A stretch of 64,000 nucleotides of DNA, from assembly GCF_014200495.1 (NCBI RefSeq), contig NZ_JACHBY010000002.1:124001-188000 (forward strand), in the 5' to 3' direction. Under the pieces are notes generated by a model. That model was not told where the DNA came from and made no database searches. It worked only from the letters and a program-made list of their open reading frames with translations. Within the stretch, counting starts at the first letter, position 1; each line of letters begins with the position of its first letter. A program made the translations under genes and the position numbers. The DNA comes from Mucilaginibacter geliditolerans (GTDB lineage: Bacteria; Bacteroidota; Bacteroidia; Sphingobacteriales; Sphingobacteriaceae). Below are positions 19,966-26,885 of this stretch, piece after piece.

Positions 19966-20118
19966 GACTTATTTTATAGTTTATATAGTTAATGAAGGAA
20001 AGATAAAAGTTATTTTGTACTACATTAAGCTTTTTACGTAAAAAGGCTGATATTCTACACAGAAGACCTTAATGACGCATAAAATAAATTTAGTTAATTT
20101 CAATACAACAAAAAAAAT

Positions 20119-20871
20119 ATGTCGAAAATGGTCAATTATAACTGCATTATTATTGATGATGATAACTATGCTATTGAAGGGTTAAAAAAATATATCGAGT
20201 TAATTCCCTCACTGAATTTAATAGCCTTTTATACCGATCCGATAAAAGCACTCATGGAACTTTCTGACGCCGAAAAGGTTGACCTGATCCTGATGGACAT
20301 TGATATGCCACATATTACGGGTATCGAGCTTTCAAAAACTTTGCGGGCTAAAACACGCAAACTCATCTTTACTACCGCGCATACGCAATACGGCTATGAA
20401 GCCTTTGAGGTTGAGGCAGATGCCTATCTTTTAAAACCTTATACATTGAACAAGTTTGCAGCAACGGTAAGTCGCCTGTTTCCTCCATCCGGTACCGAAG
20501 TGGTTAATGAAGCTACATCAGCAAATGATTATTTCTTTGTAAAGAACAAAGAAGAAAATCATAAATTAATAAAGGTACATTTTAAGGATGTAGTAACTGT
20601 TGAAAGTAAACAAAACTATATTATGATACACACGGTTAACAAGCAGATACTGACCTATATGTCGCTAACGGAGATCGGTAATATACTGGGGCATTTCCCT
20701 GATTTTGTTAAATACCACAGGAGCTTTATCATCAATCGTGCTCATATTGAATCGATTACCGGCAATATGCTAAAGATGTCGAACGGACTGCAGATCACCG
20801 TAGGTGAAAACTTCCGCAAGGAATTTCTGGCTTTTCTGGATGCAAAATTATTAAAGGCAGGCCGTAAATAA
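20119..20871 (+). CDS. LytTR family response regulator (paralog 2)
   Basis: This 250-residue protein has a receiver (CIIIDDDNYAIEGLKKYI, Asp in LILMDIDMPHITGIEL, Lys in LLKPYTLNKF) and a C-terminal LytTR domain (VESKQNYIMIHTVNKQIL, FVKYHRSFIINRAHIESITG). It is followed on the same strand by the LytS-type kinase gene, the usual pairing for LytTR systems. Only the 44-residue precursor-like gene, on the opposite strand, lies between them. A role in controlling that peptide and LanB is inference from position. Confidence 0.92.
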   Translation: MSKMVNYNCIIIDDDNYAIEGLKKYIELIPSLNLIAFYTDPIKALMELSDAEKVDLILMDIDMPHITGIELSKTLRAKTRKLIFTTAHTQYGYEAFEVEADAYLLKPYTLNKFAATVSRLFPPSGTEVVNEATSANDYFFVKNKEENHKLIKVHFKDVVTVESKQNYIMIHTVNKQILTYMSLTEIGNILGHFPDFVKYHRSFIINRAHIESITGNMLKMSNGLQITVGENFRKEFLAFLDAKLLKAGRK

Positions 20872-20892
20872 ACGCCTACCTTTAATATAAAT

Positions 20893-21027
20893 TCAGACGA
20901 ATGCTATTGCTGAAGAAGTAGTGACTGATGTTGTAGGATCTGTAGTATCGTTAGCTTTGCCAGAACCTGCTTTTGGGCGGAACACAAATAATGTACTGCC
21001 GTTGATTTTAAATTTTTTCTGTTTCAT
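20893..21027 (-). CDS. Candidate RiPP precursor peptide, Ser/Thr-rich and cysteine-free
   Basis: This 44-codon gene was found by reading the minus strand between the LytTR regulator and the kinase. The peptide starts with a basic, leader-like part (MKQKKFKINGSTLFVFRPK) and a Gly/Ser/Lys linker. It ends with the core-like stretch DTTDPTTSVTTSSAIAFV, in which 9 of 18 residues are Ser or Thr. There is no Cys anywhere. A Lys-rich start and a short acidic/Thr-rich tail are what I would expect for a substrate of a LanB dehydratase, and a LanB gene lies about 1.1 kb away on the same strand. With no Cys the product could be a linear dehydroalanine/dehydrobutyrine peptide or be crosslinked in another way. 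Its start is only 12 bp from the ATG of the divergent kinase frame. Confidence 0.6.
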   Translation of the reverse strand: MKQKKFKINGSTLFVFRPKAGSGKANDTTDPTTSVTTSSAIAFV

Positions 21028-21039
21028 GGTCGTTTTTTC

Positions 21040-22272
21040 ATGAAACTTATCAGCATTTTTAGGGCATTGAAAGATACTTATACGGAAGTACTAATTTTCT
21101 ATATAAAAAGGCGATTTGGTTTGATAAAAAAAATTCACATATGGTTCATGCGTTACCGCCTGCATATGCTGGTATGGGTAATCTATTTTTGTTATGAATG
21201 CATCATTATAGGGATCATCTATAATCAATATGCCAAACCAATGGTGTACCTGGCGCATTATGCAATTATCCTATTTTTATTTTATAACCATGAAGGCCGA
21301 TGGTTCCCGTGGGCGCTCCGTAACAAAGGATCGGCGTTCTGGAAAGTCCCCATGGTTATCCTCCTGGAGATCTGTCTATATCTTTTACTTAGCTATAATT
21401 TTGACTACGCATTGGTGAAATATGGTTTTTTACCGGCAGGCACCTTGGTTTTCGACTACCTGTATGTGGCAAGGAACAGCTACCGGTGTTTATATTTTAT
21501 AGGCTTCTCTTCCTGGTATTACATTGTGGTAACCTATAACAAGGAAAGAAGAAAGACTGCAGAACTGGAAAGACTGCGTTTAAATGAGATCATTTCAAGG
21601 CAAAAAGCTGAACAAGATTTAACCAAAGCGCAGAATGCATTTTTAAAAGCGCAGATAAACCCGCATTTTTTGTTCAACACGCTTGATTTTATTTATCATC
21701 ACATTGTATCAGTTTCGCCTGTTGCTGCCGATGCAGTTATTACACTTGCCGAGATGATGCGCTTTGCTATTGATGCCGATAAAGTGGGTGAATATATTAA
21801 GCTTGGAGATGAGATTGACCAGGTTAATAACCTGCGATACCTTAGCCATCTCCGCAAAAATGAAGAATTACCTTTCAATTTCACCTATGAGCCTGACATA
21901 AGGGAGCTTAATTTTATCCCACTGGTTTTATTGACCTTAGCAGAGAATATTTTCAAACATGGCGACCTAAGCAAAGATCAGGCCGCCAATCTGGAAGTTT
22001 ATCTTAGTGATAGCTTATTAATCATTGAATCAGACAATGTAAGCAGCCGTATTCAGCATAACAGTAATGGCACCGGGCTTCTCAATATTGAAAAGCGTTT
22101 AAAATATGCCTATGGCGATGCTGTAGACTTCACTTATAGTCAACATAATGATGGTCATTTCAGGGTAAGTATCAAAATACCGGTACAGCTGCTGCACGAA
22201 AAAGCCCGTACTTTACCATTTTCAACAGGTATTGATAAAGAATGGCCTCATGAACACGTTGATCCACGTTAA
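21040..22272 (+). CDS. LytS-type sensor histidine kinase
   Basis: This membrane kinase of up to 410 residues has N-terminal hydrophobic segments (LVWVIYFCYECIIIGIIY, VYLAHYAIILFLFY, VPMVILLEICLYLLLSY), a coiled linker (RRKTAELERLRLNEIISRQKAE), the His_kinase motif AQINPHFLFNTLDF (His about residue 206) and a degenerate ATPase domain with GTGLLNIEKRLKYAYG. It probably phosphorylates the adjacent LytTR regulators. The true start may be the ATG at 21148 (374 residues), just before the first membrane helix; that would free 120 bp for the divergent precursor promoter. The last 30 or so codons run into the 3' end of the convergent lanB gene, giving a 101-bp antisense overlap. Confidence 0.9.
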   Translation: MKLISIFRALKDTYTEVLIFYIKRRFGLIKKIHIWFMRYRLHMLVWVIYFCYECIIIGIIYNQYAKPMVYLAHYAIILFLFYNHEGRWFPWALRNKGSAFWKVPMVILLEICLYLLLSYNFDYALVKYGFLPAGTLVFDYLYVARNSYRCLYFIGFSSWYYIVVTYNKERRKTAELERLRLNEIISRQKAEQDLTKAQNAFLKAQINPHFLFNTLDFIYHHIVSVSPVAADAVITLAEMMRFAIDADKVGEYIKLGDEIDQVNNLRYLSHLRKNEELPFNFTYEPDIRELNFIPLVLLTLAENIFKHGDLSKDQAANLEVYLSDSLLIIESDNVSSRIQHNSNGTGLLNIEKRLKYAYGDAVDFTYSQHNDGHFRVSIKIPVQLLHEKARTLPFSTGIDKEWPHEHVDPR

Positions 22273-24970
22273 AAACACGGTTAATATGCATATGAACCAG
22301 GTCAGCAACCATGTTGACTTTTTCTGGTCTTTCTTTACAATCGTCTATAATTTTGCAAAATGCCTGTTCATAACCGGCACTTAGGTTTGGTTCAGGCATG
22401 TCCTTTTTCAATTTTTCAAAGGACTGGTTAATCTTTTTATAATCCGCCGCTACAAATCCCCGTTCTATGGCGAACTGTTCCGCCACGGTTTGAATCACAG
22501 CCAGGCGCTTATTATGATCAGGTATGGCCAGTGCATAAAGTTTATTCATTAATGCAAGGCTTAACTGATATAATTGGTTACCTGTAGTTCCCATTGAGAT
22601 CAACCGGATTATATAGGCGCTGTCCATCCCAAAAAACGCCTCCACCAAATGCATCCGCCCTGCACCATATCGTGTAGTTTCAGGCCTGTAGGTTTTAAGC
22701 TGAATATCCTGGATCAGCCCGTTTATACATAGTGGTCGCAGGTGGTTTTGTAGATCATGGGTTAACTGGTACCCGGCCTTTACATCCTTTAACTGCAGCC
22801 TTAAACGTATATGGGAGCCTGGGTCGGCATACCGGATAAAGAACCAGTTTCGAAGCAACTTTTTATTTTTAGCTATAAAAGGGCGGATAAATCGACTCAA
22901 GATCTGGTCACTGCGCGAAAGGTGGGCATAAATTTCAAAGTATAACCATTCACTGCCCGGAAAGTAAACTTCCGTTTCGGGTGGAATGGCAGCTAATGGA
23001 TAAGCTTCATAAATTGCTTTTTCATGGCAATAATGAGCGGTATACTGAGCGGCATAAGATTTTCCATCCTCATCGCTTACACCGTCCGCTTCCTCAATCA
23101 ACGCTTCACTGATGTATATCTCCTGCCCTGTTTGTTGTTTACAGTATTGAATAAATGCGTCAAGATCAATTTCATTTCCCGGATCAAAGCACAGCGTTTG
23201 ATCAGCGTGCCCGCATTTAAACAAAAAATTAATATTGTTTTGCATCAGCCATTCTTTTAACTGCGTAAGGTTATCAATTTTGATAGTTATCTTCCAGATA
23301 GCCGCAGCTATGATGAGATTTTTATAAGTTACCCGGGGATAATAATCCAGGCCCGGAAAAAAATCCCGCAAGTTAAAATTCAGGTCTGAGCGGATCCCCT
23401 GGTGCTGGAGGTCACAGAAAAAGCGGTAAACGGCCAGGTCCGAACGGTTATAATTATATGCAGATGTGATACGCGGAACCAGGCGTTTTTTGTACTGTTC
23501 TGACCATAATATAACTTCTCCATTTTTTACAGTTACGCGTATATCGGCTAAAGCAAGCCCCGAGGTATGGCACGACCAGGTGCCGATGGGTAGTTCTGCT
23601 CCGTAAAGGATTTTCCGTCGGTTGATATTGTCCACATTCTTTTCCGCCTGGTATGCCACATCAAAGAAAAGTATGCCGGGATTTGCCCGCTCCTCTATAG
23701 CTGCTATTTCCTTCCCAAGCTGAGCTACCTGGCTGTTACCATGCGTAAACCGGCCAAGTAATGCATTAGCTGTGCAGCCCCCGGCATTTTCAATAATGGC
23801 ATGCCCCTGCCAGTAACGGCACATCACGCTGAAAGTATTGGGTAGTTTGGATAAACTGCCCGAATTCTTATTTTCAAATGTTTCCAGGCGGATGGTTCCC
23901 CCCTTTGTTATACTGTTTAATAGAAACCTGTGCTGTGCACTGAATGTAAAAGGTACGCCGGAGTTTTCCTGCCGTTGCAAACTTTCCACAAGGCTGCTCC
24001 ACTCCTCTTTTGCCGGGCTTTGTATCATATCACCGTAACCAACACCTGCTTCCGGATCAAGTGCCAGGGCAAATGGGATAACCTTCCCGTCAAATTTCCT
24101 GGCAAATTCCCGGCTAAAGGTTTCCAAATGGCCACTTTTATTTCCCGGCATAAAGTCTTTTATAAAATCAATGTATTCGGGAATCAGCCGAAGCGGAGCC
24201 GGATTAAAGCTACCACATTGCAATTCACGGCTTGCCAACGTATATGTCCGGTCACGGTGCACCGGTAATTGAAGCCGCGTAAAATAATCATCGCCGGTAA
24301 TATTAGGAAAACGCTCTGTGATCAATAACTGGTTGTTAACCAGTTGCAGCAACAGGCTATTCACCGACCGGCTTCCAAGCCTGAATCGAGCGCGCATCAG
24401 CCGGCAAATCTCCTGTCTTGTCTCCGCTTGCCTACTGCATAATGATAAAATAGCCGTCAACTCCTCAAAACTATCAACGGAGACTAATTCGAACTGACCG
24501 TTTATATTTCTTATATAACGGATCTCATCACCAAGCTGATAATAAGTAGCATTAGACCGGAATAAACATGATGCTGTGACAAGCCCCTGAAGATCATCAA
24601 AAAGGTTATCTTTTTCAGACCAGTCCGTCAGTTTTATAATCGTTAGTTTCCGTTGCAGTATCACGGGGCTGATTATAGCATTGGCGGAGACCGGTAAGAT
24701 ACTGATAGCGGCAAAGCGGCCAAAGGGAGTTGCGCGGTACCGGGCCCGGTTAAAATATTTCCATACAGTATATTGTATTTTTTCATTGGCCTGGCTTAGC
24801 TGCGTATAACTTAGTTCGGCGATGACCTCAAAAAACGCCGGAGATGCTTCCGTGATCATTTCTTTTAAGGCAGACCAGTGGTCTTCCAATTTATCGGTCG
24901 GGCAAAAGGCGGGGGTCCGGCAAATTGCGTCGGGCATTAACTTAAGGGATGTCGGTTTTGTGCTAATCAT
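22172..24970 (-). CDS. lanB: Lantibiotic dehydratase (LanB), full-length
   Basis: This 932-residue cytoplasmic enzyme dehydrates Ser/Thr residues of a precursor peptide using glutamyl-tRNA. The N-terminal glutamylation domain (about 40-650) includes YRATPFGRFAAISI near residue 83, the 'TPFG' motif of LanB proteins. The C-terminal elimination domain (SpaB_C/thiopeptide-type, about 670-925) has NWFFIRYADPGSHIRLRLQL near 705-725 and ends with HMHINRVFN. Both domains are in one chain, unlike split LanB systems known in some Bacteroidota. No LanC cyclase gene lies in the window, and the only nearby precursor-like peptide lacks Cys. Its stop overlaps the convergent kinase gene by 101 bp. Confidence 0.9.
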   Translation of the reverse strand: MISTKPTSLKLMPDAICRTPAFCPTDKLEDHWSALKEMITEASPAFFEVIAELSYTQLSQANEKIQYTVWKYFNRARYRATPFGRFAAISILPVSANAIISPVILQRKLTIIKLTDWSEKDNLFDDLQGLVTASCLFRSNATYYQLGDEIRYIRNINGQFELVSVDSFEELTAILSLCSRQAETRQEICRLMRARFRLGSRSVNSLLLQLVNNQLLITERFPNITGDDYFTRLQLPVHRDRTYTLASRELQCGSFNPAPLRLIPEYIDFIKDFMPGNKSGHLETFSREFARKFDGKVIPFALALDPEAGVGYGDMIQSPAKEEWSSLVESLQRQENSGVPFTFSAQHRFLLNSITKGGTIRLETFENKNSGSLSKLPNTFSVMCRYWQGHAIIENAGGCTANALLGRFTHGNSQVAQLGKEIAAIEERANPGILFFDVAYQAEKNVDNINRRKILYGAELPIGTWSCHTSGLALADIRVTVKNGEVILWSEQYKKRLVPRITSAYNYNRSDLAVYRFFCDLQHQGIRSDLNFNLRDFFPGLDYYPRVTYKNLIIAAAIWKITIKIDNLTQLKEWLMQNNINFLFKCGHADQTLCFDPGNEIDLDAFIQYCKQQTGQEIYISEALIEEADGVSDEDGKSYAAQYTAHYCHEKAIYEAYPLAAIPPETEVYFPGSEWLYFEIYAHLSRSDQILSRFIRPFIAKNKKLLRNWFFIRYADPGSHIRLRLQLKDVKAGYQLTHDLQNHLRPLCINGLIQDIQLKTYRPETTRYGAGRMHLVEAFFGMDSAYIIRLISMGTTGNQLYQLSLALMNKLYALAIPDHNKRLAVIQTVAEQFAIERGFVAADYKKINQSFEKLKKDMPEPNLSAGYEQAFCKIIDDCKERPEKVNMVADLVHMHINRVFNVDQRVHEAILYQYLLKMVKYGLFRAAAVPVF

Positions 24971-24976
24971 TTACTG

Positions 24977-25189
24977 CTATTTTTCATTCAAAACAAGTGT
25001 TTCGCGCGCCCGGTCTGCTTTATCGTTTACCAAAAGATCAATTTCCGGGATAAAAAGGTAATAATTCGTGATATATAGTACTTGGCCGATGCCTGTGCTG
25101 TTGGTTTTAAGGCTTATTTTTAAAGTATTACTTGGCTTAAACCTAAACCGCCATTTATTACTGCTGTATGCTATCGCTGCTGCGGGTAT
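24977..25189 (-). pseudogene. Open stretch without start codon upstream of lanB
   Basis: A 70-codon open frame ends in TAG just 6 bp before the lanB ATG and has no ATG. It reads SNKWRFRFKPSNTLKISLK, then VLYITNYYLFIPEIDLLVND and RARETLVLNEK. The 'YITNYYLFIP' part faintly resembles the membrane-proximal part of LytS-type kinases, so it may be a decayed gene fragment, or part of a gene with an unusual start. It could also be chance. If translated it would be coupled to lanB. Confidence 0.25.
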
Positions 25190-25194
25190 TTAGT

Positions 25195-25224
25195 ACAGGG
25201 TGCCCTATGGCGGGGTCGCCCTGT
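25195..25224. promoter_or_regulatory. Imperfect inverted repeat before the 165-residue gene
   Basis: ACAGGG (25195-25200) pairs with CCCTGT (25219-25224), and CCC (25203-25205) with GGG (25213-25215) inside it. It lies 18 bp before the ATG at 25243 and in the divergent gap to lanB. It could be an operator or an mRNA hairpin. The evidence is the symmetry only. Confidence 0.3.
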
Positions 25225-25242
25225 GCTTTTTATAGAATTAAT

Positions 25243-25740
25243 ATGAATCCAACTGAACAATTTGGCCTGAATTGGTTATTAAACGCGATGACTTGTCCTG
25301 AAACCCGTTATAAGCGTTATTACTATGATAGTATTCAACAATTCCTCTTCCATATAGTACTGCCGAATGACCGTGACGGCCCTATCCTGTTTTATGATGC
25401 GCTGGGTATCAGTGTGGATGGAAAGGTATATCATGAGCTTTTCATGCGAATGGAAAACTGTCATCGGCCTTTCAGCGGTATTGTTGAGATCTGCAGATTC
25501 ACTATCGTGCAGAAAGTGGATGTCCAAAGGGCTTTCTTGAAAAGGTTGCACAAGTGGAAGTATCTGATAAAGGTAACAGATCAACAGGAAGAGGGTACCT
25601 TTATCCTGGATGAGGTGCTGTGTAAACCGGAATATGCGTTGCTGGAACCTGTCTGGAGAAAGTTCAAGCTGGAGGTTGCGCGCTATTATGTGCAGAGTCT
25701 TTCCCGGGCGACTGGAATACAGGTAGATCTCTCGCGTTAA
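25243..25740 (+). CDS. Hypothetical protein, divergent from lanB
   Basis: I do not recognise this protein of 165 residues. It has no signal peptide or membrane helix. It is rich in aromatic and charged residues: YKRYYYDSIQQFLFHIVL near the start, then FYDALGISVDGKVYHELF, a central FSGIVEICRFTIVQKVDVQR, and a helical end with VWRKFKLEVARYYVQSLSRA. The start is set at the ATG at 25243, since codons upstream from 25168 read like untranslated sequence and contain an inverted repeat. It lies between the lanB gene and the metal-efflux regulator. It is conceivably an accessory protein of the RiPP island, but nothing in the sequence shows this. Confidence 0.55.
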   Translation: MNPTEQFGLNWLLNAMTCPETRYKRYYYDSIQQFLFHIVLPNDRDGPILFYDALGISVDGKVYHELFMRMENCHRPFSGIVEICRFTIVQKVDVQRAFLKRLHKWKYLIKVTDQQEEGTFILDEVLCKPEYALLEPVWRKFKLEVARYYVQSLSRATGIQVDLSR

Positions 25741-25826
25741 TGCAAACAACAAATGGATGCTGCATAAGAATCCATCGCACCAAAACATATGAGCGAGAGC
25801 AATAAAAGGATAGGGAGTTTTTTCAT
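25737..25826 (-). CDS. Very short ORF encoding a signal-peptide-like sequence
   Basis: This is a 29-codon frame on the minus strand. It reads MKKLPILLLLSLICFGAMDS, then YAASICC and two more residues. It has a positively charged start, a hydrophobic core and an Ala-x-Ala-like end, so it looks like a complete signal peptide with only a few residues after it. It may be a truncated exported-protein gene, a tiny secreted peptide or chance. It shares 4 bp with the end of the 165-residue gene on the other strand. Confidence 0.25.
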   Translation of the reverse strand: MKKLPILLLLSLICFGAMDSYAASICCLH

Positions 25827-26093
25827 ACCACCCGAATCGTTTATTTTTTTTTAAATAGATGTGCAAATAAATGCATAAGGCGTAATTTTCAATAGAATCA
25901 AACTTCTCATATCTACACACCCAGTTCAAGCAATTAATAATCAATAAATTAGTTATTTAACAATTGCTATTTACTCTAAATTTTTTTTATTTAGTGCAAC
26001 TCGAAGCTTAAAAAAGTATACTTCGATCCAAAAATGTATTAAGCTTCCTGCTTTGCCCCTACTTCCCCATGTCCAGCGCATGATATGCCTGAC

Positions 26094-26130
26094 ATTAGAA
26101 TTCATCTAATCTCCATTAGAATCCTCTAAT
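26094..26130 (+). promoter_or_regulatory. Phased ATTAGA/TCTAAT operator before the metal-response regulator
   Basis: Four half-sites occur in a row: ATTAGA (26094), TCTAAT (26105), ATTAGA (26115) and TCTAAT (26125). They are spaced 11, 10 and 10 bp, one helical turn each. They lie 61 bp before the start of the OmpR-type regulator. Related half-sites occur before the TolC-like gene (28248-28296), so this is probably the binding site of that regulator, with autoregulation. The rest of the 450-bp gap 25741-26190 shows only AT-rich sequence and the short ORF at 25737. Confidence 0.65.
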
Positions 26131-26190
26131 GCGTTAACCATTCATTTAAAAAGCCGATACCTTTGAAAATAATTTATAGCAAACCCCACT

Positions 26191-26862
26191 ATGAATATTT
26201 TATTGATCGAAGACGAGCCTAAAGTGGCCGCTTTTATAAAAAAAGGACTGGAAGAACAGTTTCACCAGGTTAAACTGGCCTATGATGGCAACATGGGGCG
26301 AAAGCTTGCACTGGAAGAAGATTTTGAACTGGTTGTGCTGGATGCCGTTCTGCCTGAATTAAATGGCTTTGAAGTTTGCAAACAGATCAGGAAATTTAAA
26401 AAAGAACTACCTATACTTATGCTCAGCGCGCTGGGAACTGTTAATGACAAGGTTAACGGTTTAGAAAGCGGTGCCGATGATTATCTAACAAAGCCCTTTC
26501 ATTTCGAAGAACTACTGGCCCGTATTAAAGCTTTGGACAGGCGACGGACAACTGTGCTTCCAGGCACTGTGTATGAGGTGGCTGATCTGCAAATGGATTG
26601 CTACAGGAAAACCATTACCAGGGCCGGTAATATGATCATTTTAACGGTAAAGGAATTCACATTGCTTGAAGTGCTGATGTATAATAAGAACCGTGTTCTG
26701 TCGCGGACTTATATTGCAGAATCAGTTTGGGGTATCAATTTTAACCGTGGTACCAATTTAATTGATGTTTATATTAACTACCTGCGTATCAAAATTGACA
26801 AGGGGTACGACAAGCAATTAATCCAAACAATAATTGGAATGGGTTATATGATACGTGATTAG
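26191..26862 (+). CDS. OmpR-family response regulator (CusR/CzcR-like)
   Basis: This 223-residue regulator has a receiver domain (ILLIEDEPKVAAFIKKGLEE, Asp about 51 in LVVLDAVLPELNGFEV, and YLTKPFHFEELLARI) and a winged-helix output domain (ILTVKEFTLLEVLMYNKNRV, then VDVYINYLRIKID and a GMGYMIRD end). It is followed by its sensor kinase after 23 bp and then by a three-gene RND efflux set, the arrangement of metal-responsive CusRS/CzcRS systems. The ATTAGA-type repeats before it and before the TolC-like gene are its likely sites. Confidence 0.93.
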   Translation: MNILLIEDEPKVAAFIKKGLEEQFHQVKLAYDGNMGRKLALEEDFELVVLDAVLPELNGFEVCKQIRKFKKELPILMLSALGTVNDKVNGLESGADDYLTKPFHFEELLARIKALDRRRTTVLPGTVYEVADLQMDCYRKTITRAGNMIILTVKEFTLLEVLMYNKNRVLSRTYIAESVWGINFNRGTNLIDVYINYLRIKIDKGYDKQLIQTIIGMGYMIRD

Positions 26863-26885
26863 TTTAATCAGAAAGAGGGGCTGCA

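Noticed and set aside
20047..20059. GGCTGATATTCTA, similar to half of the HTCS repeat
   Set aside because: Only one half-site is present and it lies between LytTR regulators, so chance similarity is more likely.
21083..21090. Minus-strand TATCTTTC-like promoter box near the precursor-like gene
   Set aside because: It matches 7 of 8 bases of TAnnTTTG but no -33 TTG lies at the expected distance, and such boxes are frequent in AT-rich DNA; the position given is approximate.
25279..25944. 221-codon frame on the minus strand
   Set aside because: It is antisense to the 165-residue gene, starts in AT-rich intergenic sequence, has no recognisable domain and looks like a codon-bias shadow.
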